DNA of 31,415 nucleotides from Microcaldota archaeon (GCA_027043825.1 JALUER010000068.1:1-31415); one strand, 5' to 3'; positions 1 through 7,075 are shown, numbered from the stretch's first letter. Numbers and translations: made by a program. Notes: a model not told the origin generated them from the letters alone.

Positions 1-463
1 CAGAGAACGGAAGAAGCGACCTTACATAGGTGCCTGTGTCGATAAGGTTAGAGTTCCCCACCGTATTTGAGCCCGTGAACTTGGGTATATAGCCTGCGGT
101 GCCTGAACCTGTGATGTCGTCGGATGGGTTGGTATCTACTGGGACGCAGGTCTTTGCCCCGGAGAGGAGGTTGATGTCCTTGAGGGCGTTGTTGTCGGGA
201 CAGGAATAGATTGGATAAGTGAGGGTGAGGGCGCCGTTGGAGACGCTCAAACCGGGACCGATGGAGAGGGAGAGGTCGACAATACCGCCCGTTTTGGTGG
301 CGGAGAGGGGAGACAAGGCATTCACACCTGTCAGAACTTCAGCACCGTCTATGAATATTGTTCCGCTCGTGATGTAGAGGTTTCTGCCGCTGATGTAGAC
401 GCCGGCAGCGTTAACGCTGCCCAGGAGTAGTAGAACCACTACCACCACGAGGCCCCAACGCAC
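1..463 (-). CDS. Secreted fiber-like surface protein, N-terminal part (cut by window edge)
   Basis: Reading leftward from a GTG at 463 gives an open frame of 154 residues that runs off the window. It begins with a hydrophobic signal peptide (about residues 3-20, ending near VNAAG). The following region is rich in Gly, Ser, Thr and Asn and contains a 'GTAGYIPKFTGSNTVGNSN' stretch. Motifs of this kind (GxxGYIPKxTGxNxxGNS) recur in phage tail-fiber-like and large surface proteins of uncultured archaea and bacteria. The start is supported by a TATA-like box at 484-491 (21-28 bases upstream) and by the TTCC-GTG context shared with several other genes here. It lies downstream of two other surface-protein genes on the same strand. 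Seen: signal peptide and motif. Inferred: an extracellular adhesin or fiber. The C-terminal part is not visible. Confidence 0.6.
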   Translation of the reverse strand, partial: MRWGLVVVVVLLLLGSVNAAGVYISGRNLYITSGTIFIDGAEVLTGVNALSPLSATKTGGIVDLSLSIGPGLSVSNGALTLTYPIYSCPDNNALKDINLLSGAKTCVPVDTNPSDDITGSGTAGYIPKFTGSNTVGNSNLIDTGTYVRSLLPFS

Positions 464-483
464 GGAATAAGTATCTCAAGGTT

Positions 484-491
484 CCTTTTAT
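484..491 (-). promoter_or_regulatory. TATA box of the fiber-like gene
   Basis: An ATAAAAGG-type box on the minus strand lies 21-28 bases before the GTG at 463, which fits a leaderless transcript. The TAA stop codon of the upstream gene (488-490) lies inside the box. Confidence 0.45.
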
Positions 492-1069
492 TCCTTTCGG
501 GAAATGGAGGAGAGCACTGCCTGACGGAGAAGGATGGCATTCTCCTCGGAGATGGCCCGAGAAGCAAGGACAGTGAAGTTGTTGTAGTCGACGGTGTAGT
601 TCAGGGTGGTAAGGTACTTATCGGTTAGGTCTGGGATGTTTCCATCCAGGAGGTTCGTGTATACGGAGGTAAGGGCCCGGTATATCACCAGATCCTCCCT
701 CGGTGCGTAGACGTTCTCCTCTGAAAGGCGTTCCCTCACGGAGAGGAGGATGACGTAGACATCGGGACAGGTGCCCCTTGGGGTAACCCCACAATCAACA
801 ACACAGTTCTGTAGCGGTTCCTTATCCCTGTAAAAGAGGTCCAGGTCCCGCCTGTAGGCCTCACAGGCTTCCTCGAGGAAGGGTGGGACGGATGTAGGTG
901 GGGTGTTTTCCTCGGAGGCGAGGGAAGACTGTTGAGTTGGCTCGGATGGTTTGTTTACTTCAGGAAGGGTGTGGACGGTCTTCTTGGGAGATCCGGGTTG
1001 GCTGAGAAGAAAGAGGGCTCCGACAACGATAGCAAAGACGAGGAGAGTTAAGAGGAGTGGCCTGTCCAC
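488..1069 (-). CDS. Membrane-anchored extracytoplasmic protein of unknown function
   Basis: This 193-residue protein has one N-terminal hydrophobic segment (about residues 4-23), then a Pro/Ser/Thr-rich linker (about 25-62), then a soluble domain. Four cysteines in the first part of the soluble domain (in CEAY, QNCVVDC and GTCPD) suggest disulfides outside the cell. The start is GTG at 1069, 28 bases after the stop of the upstream beta-helix gene, with a GTTTATC (minus-strand GATAAAC) TATA-like box at 1091-1097. I do not recognise the family. The position between two surface-protein genes suggests a role in the same surface structure, but nothing in the sequence shows a specific activity. Confidence 0.7.
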   Translation of the reverse strand: MDRPLLLTLLVFAIVVGALFLLSQPGSPKKTVHTLPEVNKPSEPTQQSSLASEENTPPTSVPPFLEEACEAYRRDLDLFYRDKEPLQNCVVDCGVTPRGTCPDVYVILLSVRERLSEENVYAPREDLVIYRALTSVYTNLLDGNIPDLTDKYLTTLNYTVDYNNFTVLASRAISEENAILLRQAVLSSISRKE

Positions 1070-1097
1070 GTAAGGATCTTGTAGGGTAGGGTTTATC

Positions 1098-2372
1098 TTA
1101 ACTGTGGATGTTCAGGTCGCCCAGGTTGGCATCGGTTAGGACGAGGTTCATGTCCTCCGTGGCGGAGGAGGTCACGTCAATGTTGTTGAGCTCGATGGTG
1201 GAGTTGTAGGCGTAGATGCCCCGTAGCCCGGAAAAGTTCATATTGGCGTCCTGGAGGACGACGCCGGAGGAGTTATAGAGGACAACGGAGTAGGGGTAGG
1301 AGGAGGTGAGGCGGAAGCGGGAGATGGTAACATCTGAGGAGTTGGTGACCAGTATGGGTGGGTGAACCTTTTGGAGGTCGGACCAGTTGGCGTCGATCGT
1401 CACGGGACCCGTATAGTTGTAGATCCAGAGGGCGAGGGGTAGGAAGGCGCTGTAGACGCTCACGGCGGAGGGGTGGTACTGGTATATTTTCCTGTCCGCG
1501 TCCCCCACATCGACGAGGATGATATCATAGGAGGGTGGGTTCACCGGATCCTCCACGTAGACGACATCGGGGGCATCAGGTGTGACGAGGGTTCTGATCT
1601 CCACAGAGGACGAGCTTACCACGTCCACGGCCCGGCTGAACCCCGAAACGGATGAACATCCCCTCACCGTGTAGTTGGATCCGTTGACGAAAAGGAAGAC
1701 GTTCGAACCATTTCCGTCCAACGGAAAGCCCATACAGTCAAAGATGAGGCCGTTACCATCACCCAAGAGCTCGATGCAGGGGTCCTTGTCAATTACCATG
1801 GTATCACTCAGAGCGATCCAGGCGTTGTTCTTCTGGGACTTCCACGTGTCTATGAGGGACTGGCAGGAGGAACAAGAAGTGCAGTAGGCGTCAGGTTCTT
1901 GCGTCACACCGATGCTCTCAGGGGTGAAGTGGATGGGAACCCCGTTCACCGAGAGGTAGGCACCGAGGACTGTGTAGGAAGGGCTAAATGGAGCGGAGCC
2001 CGACAGTCTTACGATCACGCCGGGCTGGAAGTAGGGGAGGGTGGACTCGTTGTTGAGGACCACCCGGAGGAGGTGGGTGTTCCCATCGCTGTCCTGATAG
2101 GAGATGTAGGCGATGAGGGGGACACGGTAGTAGATGGGCTCGGAGAAGGTGTTCTGGACGTCAAGGGATATGGACAGGATCTTACCCGTGGTATAAGTTG
2201 CCCGTACCACCTTTAGATAAGATTCGGATAGCTTGGCAAAGCGTAGATAGGGGTCCACGCCCTCCCTGACGGTTTGGGTAGCTGAAACCGTAAGGTAGCC
2301 TACGTAGAGGGCGGCGGCCAGGGCAACCACCGCCAAGAGAAGAACCACTATGCTCCCGCTCTGGGTCCGCAC
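1098..2372 (-). CDS. Membrane-anchored parallel beta-helix surface protein
   Basis: This 424-residue protein has an N-terminal hydrophobic anchor (about residues 8-30), an all-beta region, a Cys-rich linker (CTSCSSC, about residues 164-170), and then repeated short strands rich in Asn, Ser and Val of the NosD/pectate-lyase beta-helix type. The segment around 'LIFDCMGFPLDGNGSN' matches the FDCxGxxIDG pattern that often opens such helices in archaeal surface proteins. The C-terminus ends in repeats such as NSSDVTISRF and NSTIELNNI. It starts with GTG at 2372 in a TTCC-GTG context, with a TATA-like box (minus-strand ATAAAAA) at 2394-2400. Many Asn-X-Ser/Thr sites could be glycosylated. Carbohydrate binding or an S-layer-associated role is inference; no catalytic residues were identified. 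Confidence 0.7.
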   Translation of the reverse strand: MRTQSGSIVVLLLAVVALAAALYVGYLTVSATQTVREGVDPYLRFAKLSESYLKVVRATYTTGKILSISLDVQNTFSEPIYYRVPLIAYISYQDSDGNTHLLRVVLNNESTLPYFQPGVIVRLSGSAPFSPSYTVLGAYLSVNGVPIHFTPESIGVTQEPDAYCTSCSSCQSLIDTWKSQKNNAWIALSDTMVIDKDPCIELLGDGNGLIFDCMGFPLDGNGSNVFLFVNGSNYTVRGCSSVSGFSRAVDVVSSSSVEIRTLVTPDAPDVVYVEDPVNPPSYDIILVDVGDADRKIYQYHPSAVSVYSAFLPLALWIYNYTGPVTIDANWSDLQKVHPPILVTNSSDVTISRFRLTSSYPYSVVLYNSSGVVLQDANMNFSGLRGIYAYNSTIELNNIDVTSSATEDMNLVLTDANLGDLNIHS

Positions 2373-2393
2373 GGAAGTAGATAGGGGAGGAGG

Positions 2394-2400
2394 TTTTTAT
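2394..2400 (-). promoter_or_regulatory. TATA box of the beta-helix gene
   Basis: Minus-strand ATAAAAA lies 22-28 bases before the GTG at 2372, so the message is probably leaderless. Confidence 0.5.
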
Positions 2401-2456
2401 GGGTTGGAGTAAGGCTTAAAAAGTAGTTTGCGTTGATAGTAGCGAGGTGTTGAAGG

Positions 2457-2714
2457 ATGGCCAAGTACGAAATAGCACGGAGGCTCTCGGGTAAGAGGGT
2501 CATAACAAACAGGGGAGAGGTGCTGGGCAAGCTGGTGGACCTTGTGGTGGACGAAAAGAGCGGCGTCCTCGAGTACCTGCTGGTGGAGATAGCGCCGGAC
2601 TCCAAGGTTGCCAGGAAGCTGGGGATCGATAGGAGGATGGCAGAGCTCCCCTACAAGGCTGTTGTGGCTGTCAGTGACTACGTGATAGTGGACGAAGCGT
2701 CCATCAGGGAATGA
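2457..2714 (+). CDS. PRC-barrel domain protein, possibly CdpB-like
   Basis: The 85-residue protein is a single PRC-barrel domain. The pattern is LSGKRV...GEVLGKLVDLVVDEKSGVLEYLLVE in the first half and LPYKAVVAVSDYVIVDE at the end. Short archaeal PRC-barrel proteins include CdpB, a partner of SepF and FtsZ in haloarchaeal cell division; others act in RNA metabolism. The call CdpB-like rests on overall pattern only. The start is ATG at 2457 with a GAGGTG ribosome-binding site at 2444-2449 and a CTTAAAAAG TATA-like box at 2415-2423, so this gene has a short leader, unlike most neighbours. Its 3' end overlaps the convergent RqcH-like gene by 11 bases. Confidence 0.75.
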   Translation: MAKYEIARRLSGKRVITNRGEVLGKLVDLVVDEKSGVLEYLLVEIAPDSKVARKLGIDRRMAELPYKAVVAVSDYVIVDEASIRE

Positions 2715-3675
2715 AGTCGAGTTCTAAGAGCTTCCCCTTCCTTCCTTTAACCCTGAGCTTGCCCAGGGCCTCAAAGTTACCCGCTTTTAGGGCCTTCTCC
2801 ACCTCACCCCAGTTCTCGTAGACGTAGTTTATGAGCTGTTCCAGGTCGGAAATCTCCCTGTTTAGATCTTCTAGGGATGAAAGCATGTAGTCGAGCTTGG
2901 AAGGCCGCTTTTTCTCCCCCGGGTGCCCGGTAGCTAATAGGGAAGGGGTGTAGGAGTCGAGGAGCTCCGAGAAAGAGGGGAACCTTTTCTCACAGTTTTC
3001 TACATAACTCAGCTCCACGGGGAAGGGTTCATCGTCGCAGAGATACCCTGAGGGCGACCTTAGCTCGTCCAGGAGCTCCTCGAGGGTAGAGAGGACGGAG
3101 GTAGTGTCCACCTGGGAGGTTGGGGTCTTTTCGTCAACACCGAGGCGGTGGACGATCTCTCGGGCGTAGGGCTTTGGTATGCCGGAACGGATCAGATCCC
3201 TGAGGAGAATGGAGTCTGTGAGGAGCTCTCCCCGGGAGATGGGAGGGGGCGGCGGAGTTTTATACATAACACCCACCCGGAGCTCCCTGTGGCTCCAGCT
3301 TCCGGGACGAAGAACGGCGAGGATCTTCCCCTCCTCCAAGAGGAGGACGTTCCCCTCCCTGAAGAGCTCCAACACAAGGGAGTAGGATCCGAAATCAAAG
3401 ACCACCGCCCTGTCCAGGTTCAGGGTCCGGATGTCCCGGAGTCTCAGTCCCTTCAGGTGCTTCCTGACCTTGAAGGAGAGGTTGTCCGGGGCGGAAGAGG
3501 GAACCGAGTAGGAGGTGGGGTATGCCTTGTCAGGGAAGAGGATGAGGACGTCGGCGCCGCGGAAGCGGAGCTTGTAGCCACCTTCTATAAGCGACATCTT
3601 CTGGAAGTGGCGGCCCACCAGGTTTTTCATCTCCTCCACGAGCGCCAGGTGGTCGAAGGAGGTCAGCTCCCTCAC
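2704..3675 (-). CDS. RqcH/NFACT-family protein, N-terminal half only
   Basis: The sequence matches the NFACT-N domain of RqcH/Rqc2/NEMF, the factor that binds obstructed large ribosomal subunits and recruits tRNA in ribosome quality control. Visible landmarks are TSFDHLALVEEMKNLVG at the start, RKHLKGLRLRDI, the DR motif in LNLDRAVVF (about residues 88-89), GNVLLLEEGKILAVLR, a PPPPP stretch and a helix-hairpin-helix-like segment (IRSGIPKPYAREIVHRLGVD). It then enters a coiled coil and stops at about residue 323. Full-length archaeal relatives are about 650 residues and continue into a second helix and the NFACT-R domain, which is absent here. I prefer the GTG at 3675, because a TTTTTA box lies 24-29 bases upstream; ATG at 3693 is the alternative. 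In-frame sequence further upstream is antisense to tfe. Confidence 0.75.
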   Translation of the reverse strand: MRELTSFDHLALVEEMKNLVGRHFQKMSLIEGGYKLRFRGADVLILFPDKAYPTSYSVPSSAPDNLSFKVRKHLKGLRLRDIRTLNLDRAVVFDFGSYSLVLELFREGNVLLLEEGKILAVLRPGSWSHRELRVGVMYKTPPPPPISRGELLTDSILLRDLIRSGIPKPYAREIVHRLGVDEKTPTSQVDTTSVLSTLEELLDELRSPSGYLCDDEPFPVELSYVENCEKRFPSFSELLDSYTPSLLATGHPGEKKRPSKLDYMLSSLEDLNREISDLEQLINYVYENWGEVEKALKAGNFEALGKLRVKGRKGKLLELDFIP

Positions 3676-3698
3676 GCACCTATAGGGGGACATCCAGG

Positions 3699-3704
3699 TA
3701 AAAA
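3699..3704. promoter_or_regulatory. Shared TATA box of the rqcH-like and tfe genes
   Basis: TAAAAA read on the plus strand lies 24-29 bases before the GTG of tfe at 3728. The same six bases, read TTTTTA on the minus strand, lie 24-29 bases before the GTG at 3675. No second TATA-like box was seen for either gene in this 52-base gap. Confidence 0.45.
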
Positions 3705-3727
3705 GGCTACGGATCAGAAGGAAGTTC

Positions 3728-4258
3728 GTGGAGGCGGTTCTCCGGCTTCTCGAGATGGACGAAGTGGTCGACTTCGTAAGGAGGGTTGGAGGCGAGCACG
3801 GGGTGGACGTATTGAGAATTATGGCGGAGGCCGGGGAACCGGTGACGGACGAGTACATAGCAGGGTTCCTGGGGGTGAAAGTGACCGTCGTGAGGACGGT
3901 CCTCAACCGCTTCCACTTCTGGGGAATTGTGGACTACCACAAGGAGAGGGACCCGGACACGGGCTGGTACACCTACACCTGGTTCATTAGGATGAGCAGG
4001 CTGAGGGAGGCGCTCCTGGAGGAGGTATCGGAGAGGGAGAGGGAGGTTCTGGAGAAGTTGGACGAGCTGGAAAGTTATATGTTCTTTGAGTGTCCAGAGG
4101 GGCATGAAAGGGTCACCTTCGAGGTGGCAATGGAGCTGAACTTTGCCTGTCCGGTCTGTGGGAAGCCCCTCAAGGCCGTTGACGTGGAGAAAGAGAAGAG
4201 AGAGTTGCAGGAAAAGCTCAGGGAGCTGGCAAAGATAAAGGCCATCCTCAGGTCGTAA
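3728..4258 (+). CDS. tfe: Transcription factor E (TFE alpha)
   Basis: This 176-residue protein is the archaeal counterpart of the TFIIE alpha subunit, which helps RNA polymerase open promoters. An N-terminal winged helix (about residues 1-90) shows the typical LRIMAEAGEPVTDEYIAGFLGVKVTVVRTVLNRF pattern in two halves, followed by GIVDY and a Gly-Trp-Tyr-Tyr strand. A linker helix (about 90-118) leads to a zinc ribbon (residues 122-144, with FFEC...CPVCGKPL) and a C-terminal charged helix. The second zinc-ribbon cysteine expected in the CPxC position is Gly; a His follows it (C122, H126, C141, C144), so zinc may be held by three Cys and one His. The start is GTG at 3728 (an in-frame ATG at 3755 is the alternative). 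The gene is divergent from the rqcH-like gene, and its last 11 bases overlap the convergent next gene. Confidence 0.9.
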   Translation: MEAVLRLLEMDEVVDFVRRVGGEHGVDVLRIMAEAGEPVTDEYIAGFLGVKVTVVRTVLNRFHFWGIVDYHKERDPDTGWYTYTWFIRMSRLREALLEEVSEREREVLEKLDELESYMFFECPEGHERVTFEVAMELNFACPVCGKPLKAVDVEKEKRELQEKLRELAKIKAILRS

Positions 4259-4619
4259 AGACGAAGGTATTTATGACGCCCTCCTCCTTCACCTCACCAC
4301 AGTCAAGCCTGACGGGAATTCTAACATAGGTTCCGGGCCGGAAGCTGGCGTTCATGTCGAGGGTGGTGGAGGAACGGGGGTCCAGCTGGATGGTTCTCCT
4401 CTGGCCAAGGACGTCCACCTCGCAGACCAGGTTCGTGGGATAGAAGGAGGTCAGCTCGACGGTGAAGGTGGTGGGAGTGGCCTTCCAATAGGTGGGGCGC
4501 ACGATATAGAAGCCCTTGGCCCCCTCCACGGGAGTGCTCCTGAGGATGAGGAGGACGAGAAAGAGGACCACGAGGGCCCCCAGGACGTGCTCCGGGTTAA
4601 CGTTCTTCCAGGATGGCAT
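4248..4619 (-). CDS. Single-pass membrane protein with a beta-rich outer domain
   Basis: This 123-residue protein has one strong hydrophobic segment (about residues 12-27), followed by an extracytoplasmic-looking beta-rich domain with two cysteines (about residues 66 and 107) that could form a disulfide. Its start lies inside the end of the upstream membrane gene (23-base overlap), so the two are translationally coupled. Its 3' end overlaps tfe by 11 bases in convergent orientation. The outer part resembles a small immunoglobulin-like sandwich (strand-turn patterns such as FTVELTSFYPTNLVCEV), but I do not recognise a family. Confidence 0.7.
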   Translation of the reverse strand: MPSWKNVNPEHVLGALVVLFLVLLILRSTPVEGAKGFYIVRPTYWKATPTTFTVELTSFYPTNLVCEVDVLGQRRTIQLDPRSSTTLDMNASFRPGTYVRIPVRLDCGEVKEEGVINTFVFTT

Positions 4620-5070
4620 AGCCGCTCACCGCAACCGCTACTAAGATACCTCCAAGGAAGAAGGTAAAAGAGGCATAGGTGGGGTCGATGCCCTTAGTGG
4701 GAAGGTAGGCATAGAGGATGGGTGTAAGGGAGATGAGGAGTATGCCGAAGAAGAGAAGGGTGTTGGTGAAGTCAAGGGTGGGGTTGTGCTCCCTAAGCTT
4801 GTGGTAGTAGAGTAGGGAGCCCATGTAGTCGAGGAAGTCCACGTCGGCCCTGACGAGATGATAAAGAGCGTAGGAGCCCAGGAGAAGGAGTATGGCCCAG
4901 AGGGACATGAGGATCCTTGACTCGGGGCTGAAGTTCAGGCTCACGGTGAGGTTCAGGAGGAGAAGGGTAATTATGGAAGATATAAGGAGTACGTGGGAGA
5001 CCGAGACGTAGACCACCTTTCGGCCGGGCAAGCTATGGACCTTCCTGGCCCTCTCGCTAAACCCCACCAT
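4597..5070 (-). CDS. Four-helix integral membrane protein, unknown function
   Basis: The 157-residue protein has four clear hydrophobic segments (about residues 20-45, 53-73, 104-123 and 133-153), and short charged loops; the longest loop (about 74-103) is polar and probably cytoplasmic. The start is ATG at 5070, preceded by a TTTAAA box at 5091-5096 (21-26 bases), which indicates a leaderless transcript. It overlaps the next gene (4248-4619) by 23 bases, and the two products probably act together in the membrane. The divergent neighbour at 5224 encodes a pilin-like protein, which makes a role in the same surface structure possible. No family was recognised. Confidence 0.7.
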   Translation of the reverse strand: MVGFSERARKVHSLPGRKVVYVSVSHVLLISSIITLLLLNLTVSLNFSPESRILMSLWAILLLLGSYALYHLVRADVDFLDYMGSLLYYHKLREHNPTLDFTNTLLFFGILLISLTPILYAYLPTKGIDPTYASFTFFLGGILVAVAVSGYAILEER

Positions 5071-5223
5071 AAAAGGTAGCGAAAAAGGGGTTTAAAGGGG
5101 GAGGGAAGTTCCCCGCGCGGATGAAGGGGTAAAATATTAGGGGTGCTTTCTGGTTTATAAGCGTTGCGGTGTCATCGCTGAGCACGACAAAGAGGTTATA
5201 AGGGGGGTTTCCCTTTTCAGTAG
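5071..5223. promoter_or_regulatory. Divergent promoter region of the membrane and pilin-like genes
   Basis: This 153-base gap holds three TATA-like boxes. TTTAAA at 5091-5096 serves the leftward gene. TTATAAG at 5196-5202 lies 22-28 bases before the GTG at 5224. TTTATAAG at 5154-5161 has no gene at the right distance and could give a longer leader or a small RNA. A GGGAA-G-TTCCC inverted repeat lies at 5103-5113 and a CCGCGCGG palindrome at 5113-5120. Confidence 0.5.
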
Positions 5224-5691
5224 GTGAAGGGAGTAAGCAACGTGATAGCCATATCGGCCCTGCTCATCATAGCCATGGGCTTGGTGGCAATCCTCCTGCC
5301 CTGGGCCTGGAACTCAATGACACAGGTAGTGGACGTGATGGGAAGGGCCTCGGAGGCCAGAAGCAAGGAGATACTTGCCATGCTTGTCTTCTACCCACCC
5401 CCAGCCATACCTTCCGACAACAACGACCAGGTGCTCCTGGTACTGAACGTGGGGGAGATCCCCCTCACCAACGTGAAGGTAATCATGGTAAGGAAGGACC
5501 TGACCCAGGCGGATCTGAACTTCTACATAATAACAACGGAGGGGGTGGAGACCAACTGGGGCTACAGCGCCGAGCGGTTCCTGCCCGGAGACGTGATTGT
5601 CGCCCGGGTCCCGTACGAGCAGAATTACATAGGATATCAGTTCGTGATACAGTCACCGGACTACTCAGAGGCCTTCGTGGTGGGTGGTTAG
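5224..5691 (+). CDS. Archaeal type IV pilin-like / archaellin-like protein
   Basis: The 155-residue protein begins MKGVSNVIAISALLIIAMGL, which matches the archaeal pilin N-terminal pattern (basic-Gly followed by VSxVI and a long hydrophobic helix, residues about 4-26). Prepilin peptidase cleavage after Gly3 would leave a very short leader. The rest is a beta-rich head (about 45-155) with alternating strands, compatible with a pilin or FlaG/FlaF-like fold. The start is GTG at 5224 with a TATA box at 5196. The stop TAG is followed directly by the GTG of the next gene, so the two form a tight operon. Confidence 0.7.
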   Translation: MKGVSNVIAISALLIIAMGLVAILLPWAWNSMTQVVDVMGRASEARSKEILAMLVFYPPPAIPSDNNDQVLLVLNVGEIPLTNVKVIMVRKDLTQADLNFYIITTEGVETNWGYSAERFLPGDVIVARVPYEQNYIGYQFVIQSPDYSEAFVVGG

Positions 5692-6150
5692 GTGGAGGAC
5701 CTCATAACCTTTGTGGCGGTGTTCTCCGTTATGATATCCATCTTCCTCATCGTGACCTCCGCGTCGCTCACCACCTTCTACAATGTGGCAGGGGCCCAGA
5801 AGAGCCTCATGAAGACCATGAAGGAGAGCGACGTGAGGGTGCTCGTGGAGGAGGGCAACGTGGTGCTACCCGGCGATCGGGTGCTCTATGTGGAGGTAAA
5901 CGACGGCAACGTGACCGTCACGAACAGGGGAACCAGGGACTTCTTCTACGTGAGGATGATCTGTTGGGACAAGAAAGACCCGGGTTCTACGGTTGGGCTC
6001 GTGTTGGGGGAGCAGAACGGGATACAATACAGCTCGGTGCCAGCCGTGACGATTTATCCTCCCTATAACGAGGTGAACTATTCCGTTGGGACAGGGAAGG
6101 TATGTGTGCTCGTGGGGAGGCGTTTCATAAAAGGGTTTGTTGTGCCTTGA
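5692..6150 (+). CDS. Pilin-like / FlaF-FlaG-like surface protein
   Basis: This 152-residue protein has a short acidic start (MEDLITF), one hydrophobic helix (about residues 5-28), an amphipathic stretch and then a beta-rich outer domain with two cysteines in the second half (MICWD and KVCVLV). The GTG start directly abuts the stop of the preceding pilin-like gene. This arrangement, a hydrophobic N-terminal helix plus beta domain in tandem with a pilin-like gene, is repeated at 12208-13064. The 3' end overlaps the convergent gene at 6125 by 26 bases. Assembly into a surface filament or its anchor is inference. Confidence 0.65.
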   Translation: MEDLITFVAVFSVMISIFLIVTSASLTTFYNVAGAQKSLMKTMKESDVRVLVEEGNVVLPGDRVLYVEVNDGNVTVTNRGTRDFFYVRMICWDKKDPGSTVGLVLGEQNGIQYSSVPAVTIYPPYNEVNYSVGTGKVCVLVGRRFIKGFVVP

Positions 6151-6688
6151 GGTAGTGCTCGTTGAGTCTCGAGAGGAGGGGGTCTTTCTCGTAGAGCTCC
6201 TTGAACCAAGAGGATGCTACAATATGTTCCGCCCCATATCGGAGGGCGGAGAGCTCGTCCGGATCAAGTACATCCTTCTGTGCCAAATCCCGGAGCCTGT
6301 AGATAGTCGAGGGAGTGCGGAGTATGATGCGGTTCAGGGCGAGGTAGATAGCCTTTAGGGCAGAGGCCTCATCTACAGGAACGTCTTCTACATAATACGT
6401 GACAGACCAGTCGTCGAGATTTTCAAAGGAGTGGGCCGGGTTCTTGCCCGTCTTGAAGAACTCCACGAGGGGGGTGAAGGCGTTCTCAGGGATGATAACC
6501 GTATTCTTCTCACTCCTGATGTAGGGATAACGTGTAAGGACCCCTTCGCGGTAGTAGACGTAGGTCTTGCCGTTGGATTTGGTCACCACCTGCGTATAGC
6601 CGTAGAGGGCCCGGAAGAAGCGCTGATACGAATAGGAGGAAGAAGGTGACGCCCCCTTGTAGCGGTACCTTATCAGGTGACCCCTCAT
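6125..6688 (-). CDS. Conserved-looking protein of unknown function
   Basis: This 187-residue protein is soluble, without a signal peptide or membrane segment. The N-terminal half is rich in Tyr and Arg (RYRYKGASPSSSYSYQRFFRALYGY) and reads like a compact basic domain, perhaps nucleic-acid binding. The C-terminal half is mostly helical (ALKAIYLALNRIILR and following). I do not recognise the family with confidence. The start is ATG at 6688, with GGGGGT close upstream as a possible ribosome-binding site. No TATA box sits at the leaderless distance; an AT-rich element overlapping a GTTATGTAGA motif (6739-6748) may be its promoter. Confidence 0.65.
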   Translation of the reverse strand: MRGHLIRYRYKGASPSSSYSYQRFFRALYGYTQVVTKSNGKTYVYYREGVLTRYPYIRSEKNTVIIPENAFTPLVEFFKTGKNPAHSFENLDDWSVTYYVEDVPVDEASALKAIYLALNRIILRTPSTIYRLRDLAQKDVLDPDELSALRYGAEHIVASSWFKELYEKDPLLSRLNEHYLKAQQTLL

Positions 6689-6772
6689 GTAGACCCCCGT
6701 AGTTCCGGTATTCGCTGTGGTGGTGGATGTGTAGGTATGTTATGTAGAATAATAGTAGAAAATAAAAGGGGT

Positions 6773-7075
6773 TCAGCGTCGACGGGCAAGGCCAAGAATA
6801 CCGGAAGTCCGGGGAGTTCTTACTGTCTTGGTACTGGCCTTGTTCTTGTTTATCAGTATGATGTCCTTGACAGCTACGACCTTGTCGTAGTTGATGGACT
6901 TCTTCTTGAGGATCTGGACTATGTCTTGCTTACTGGTCAACCGGAAGGGTTCCAAGGTGATCTTAAAGATGCGCCCCTCCTCAAGGTCGATAATGAAGTC
7001 GTATGCCTTGCCCACGTACTCGGCATCGGTCGTGTAGATGTCCATCCCGAACATCTGGGACAGCCTTATGGACAT
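6773..7075 (-). CDS. PRC-barrel domain protein (second copy)
   Basis: The 100-residue protein is a PRC-barrel domain (MSIRLSQMFGMDIYTTDAEYVG, then YDFIIDLEEGRIFKITLEP, ending in a KVVAVKDIILI strand) followed by a short basic tail (TRTPRT...LARRR) that could bind nucleic acid. It differs from the PRC-barrel protein at 2457 by this tail and by its N-terminus. It has a Shine-Dalgarno GGTGAG at 7079-7084 and a TATA-like box (minus-strand CTTTTATAC) at 7105-7113, so it carries a short leader. It diverges from the MarR-like gene at 7308 and shares a 232-base intergenic region with it. Confidence 0.75.
   Translation of the reverse strand: MSIRLSQMFGMDIYTTDAEYVGKAYDFIIDLEEGRIFKITLEPFRLTSKQDIVQILKKKSINYDKVVAVKDIILINKNKASTKTVRTPRTSGILGLARRR

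Noticed and set aside
3260..3270. GTTATGTATAA motif copy inside the rqcH-like gene
   Set aside because: It encodes Val-Met-Tyr-Lys in a conserved part of the protein, so it is likely a coding coincidence. The copy at 26610-26620 (Tyr-Ile-Thr in the helicase) is treated the same way.
3694..3906. N-terminal extension of the rqcH-like protein
   Set aside because: The extension is antisense to tfe, has no family similarity, and a start at 3675 fits both the domain and the TATA box.
3148..3990. Open frame of 280 codons on the plus strand
   Set aside because: It lies antisense to the well-supported rqcH-like gene and overlaps tfe in another frame. Its composition (Pro, Gly, Arg, His rich) is typical of a shadow frame.
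5113..5182. Second box C/D sRNA in the 5.1 kb gap
   Set aside because: A GATGA core and a CTGA exist about 55 bases apart, but the C box is not a good match (first base wrong) and no internal C' or D' pair has the right spacing.
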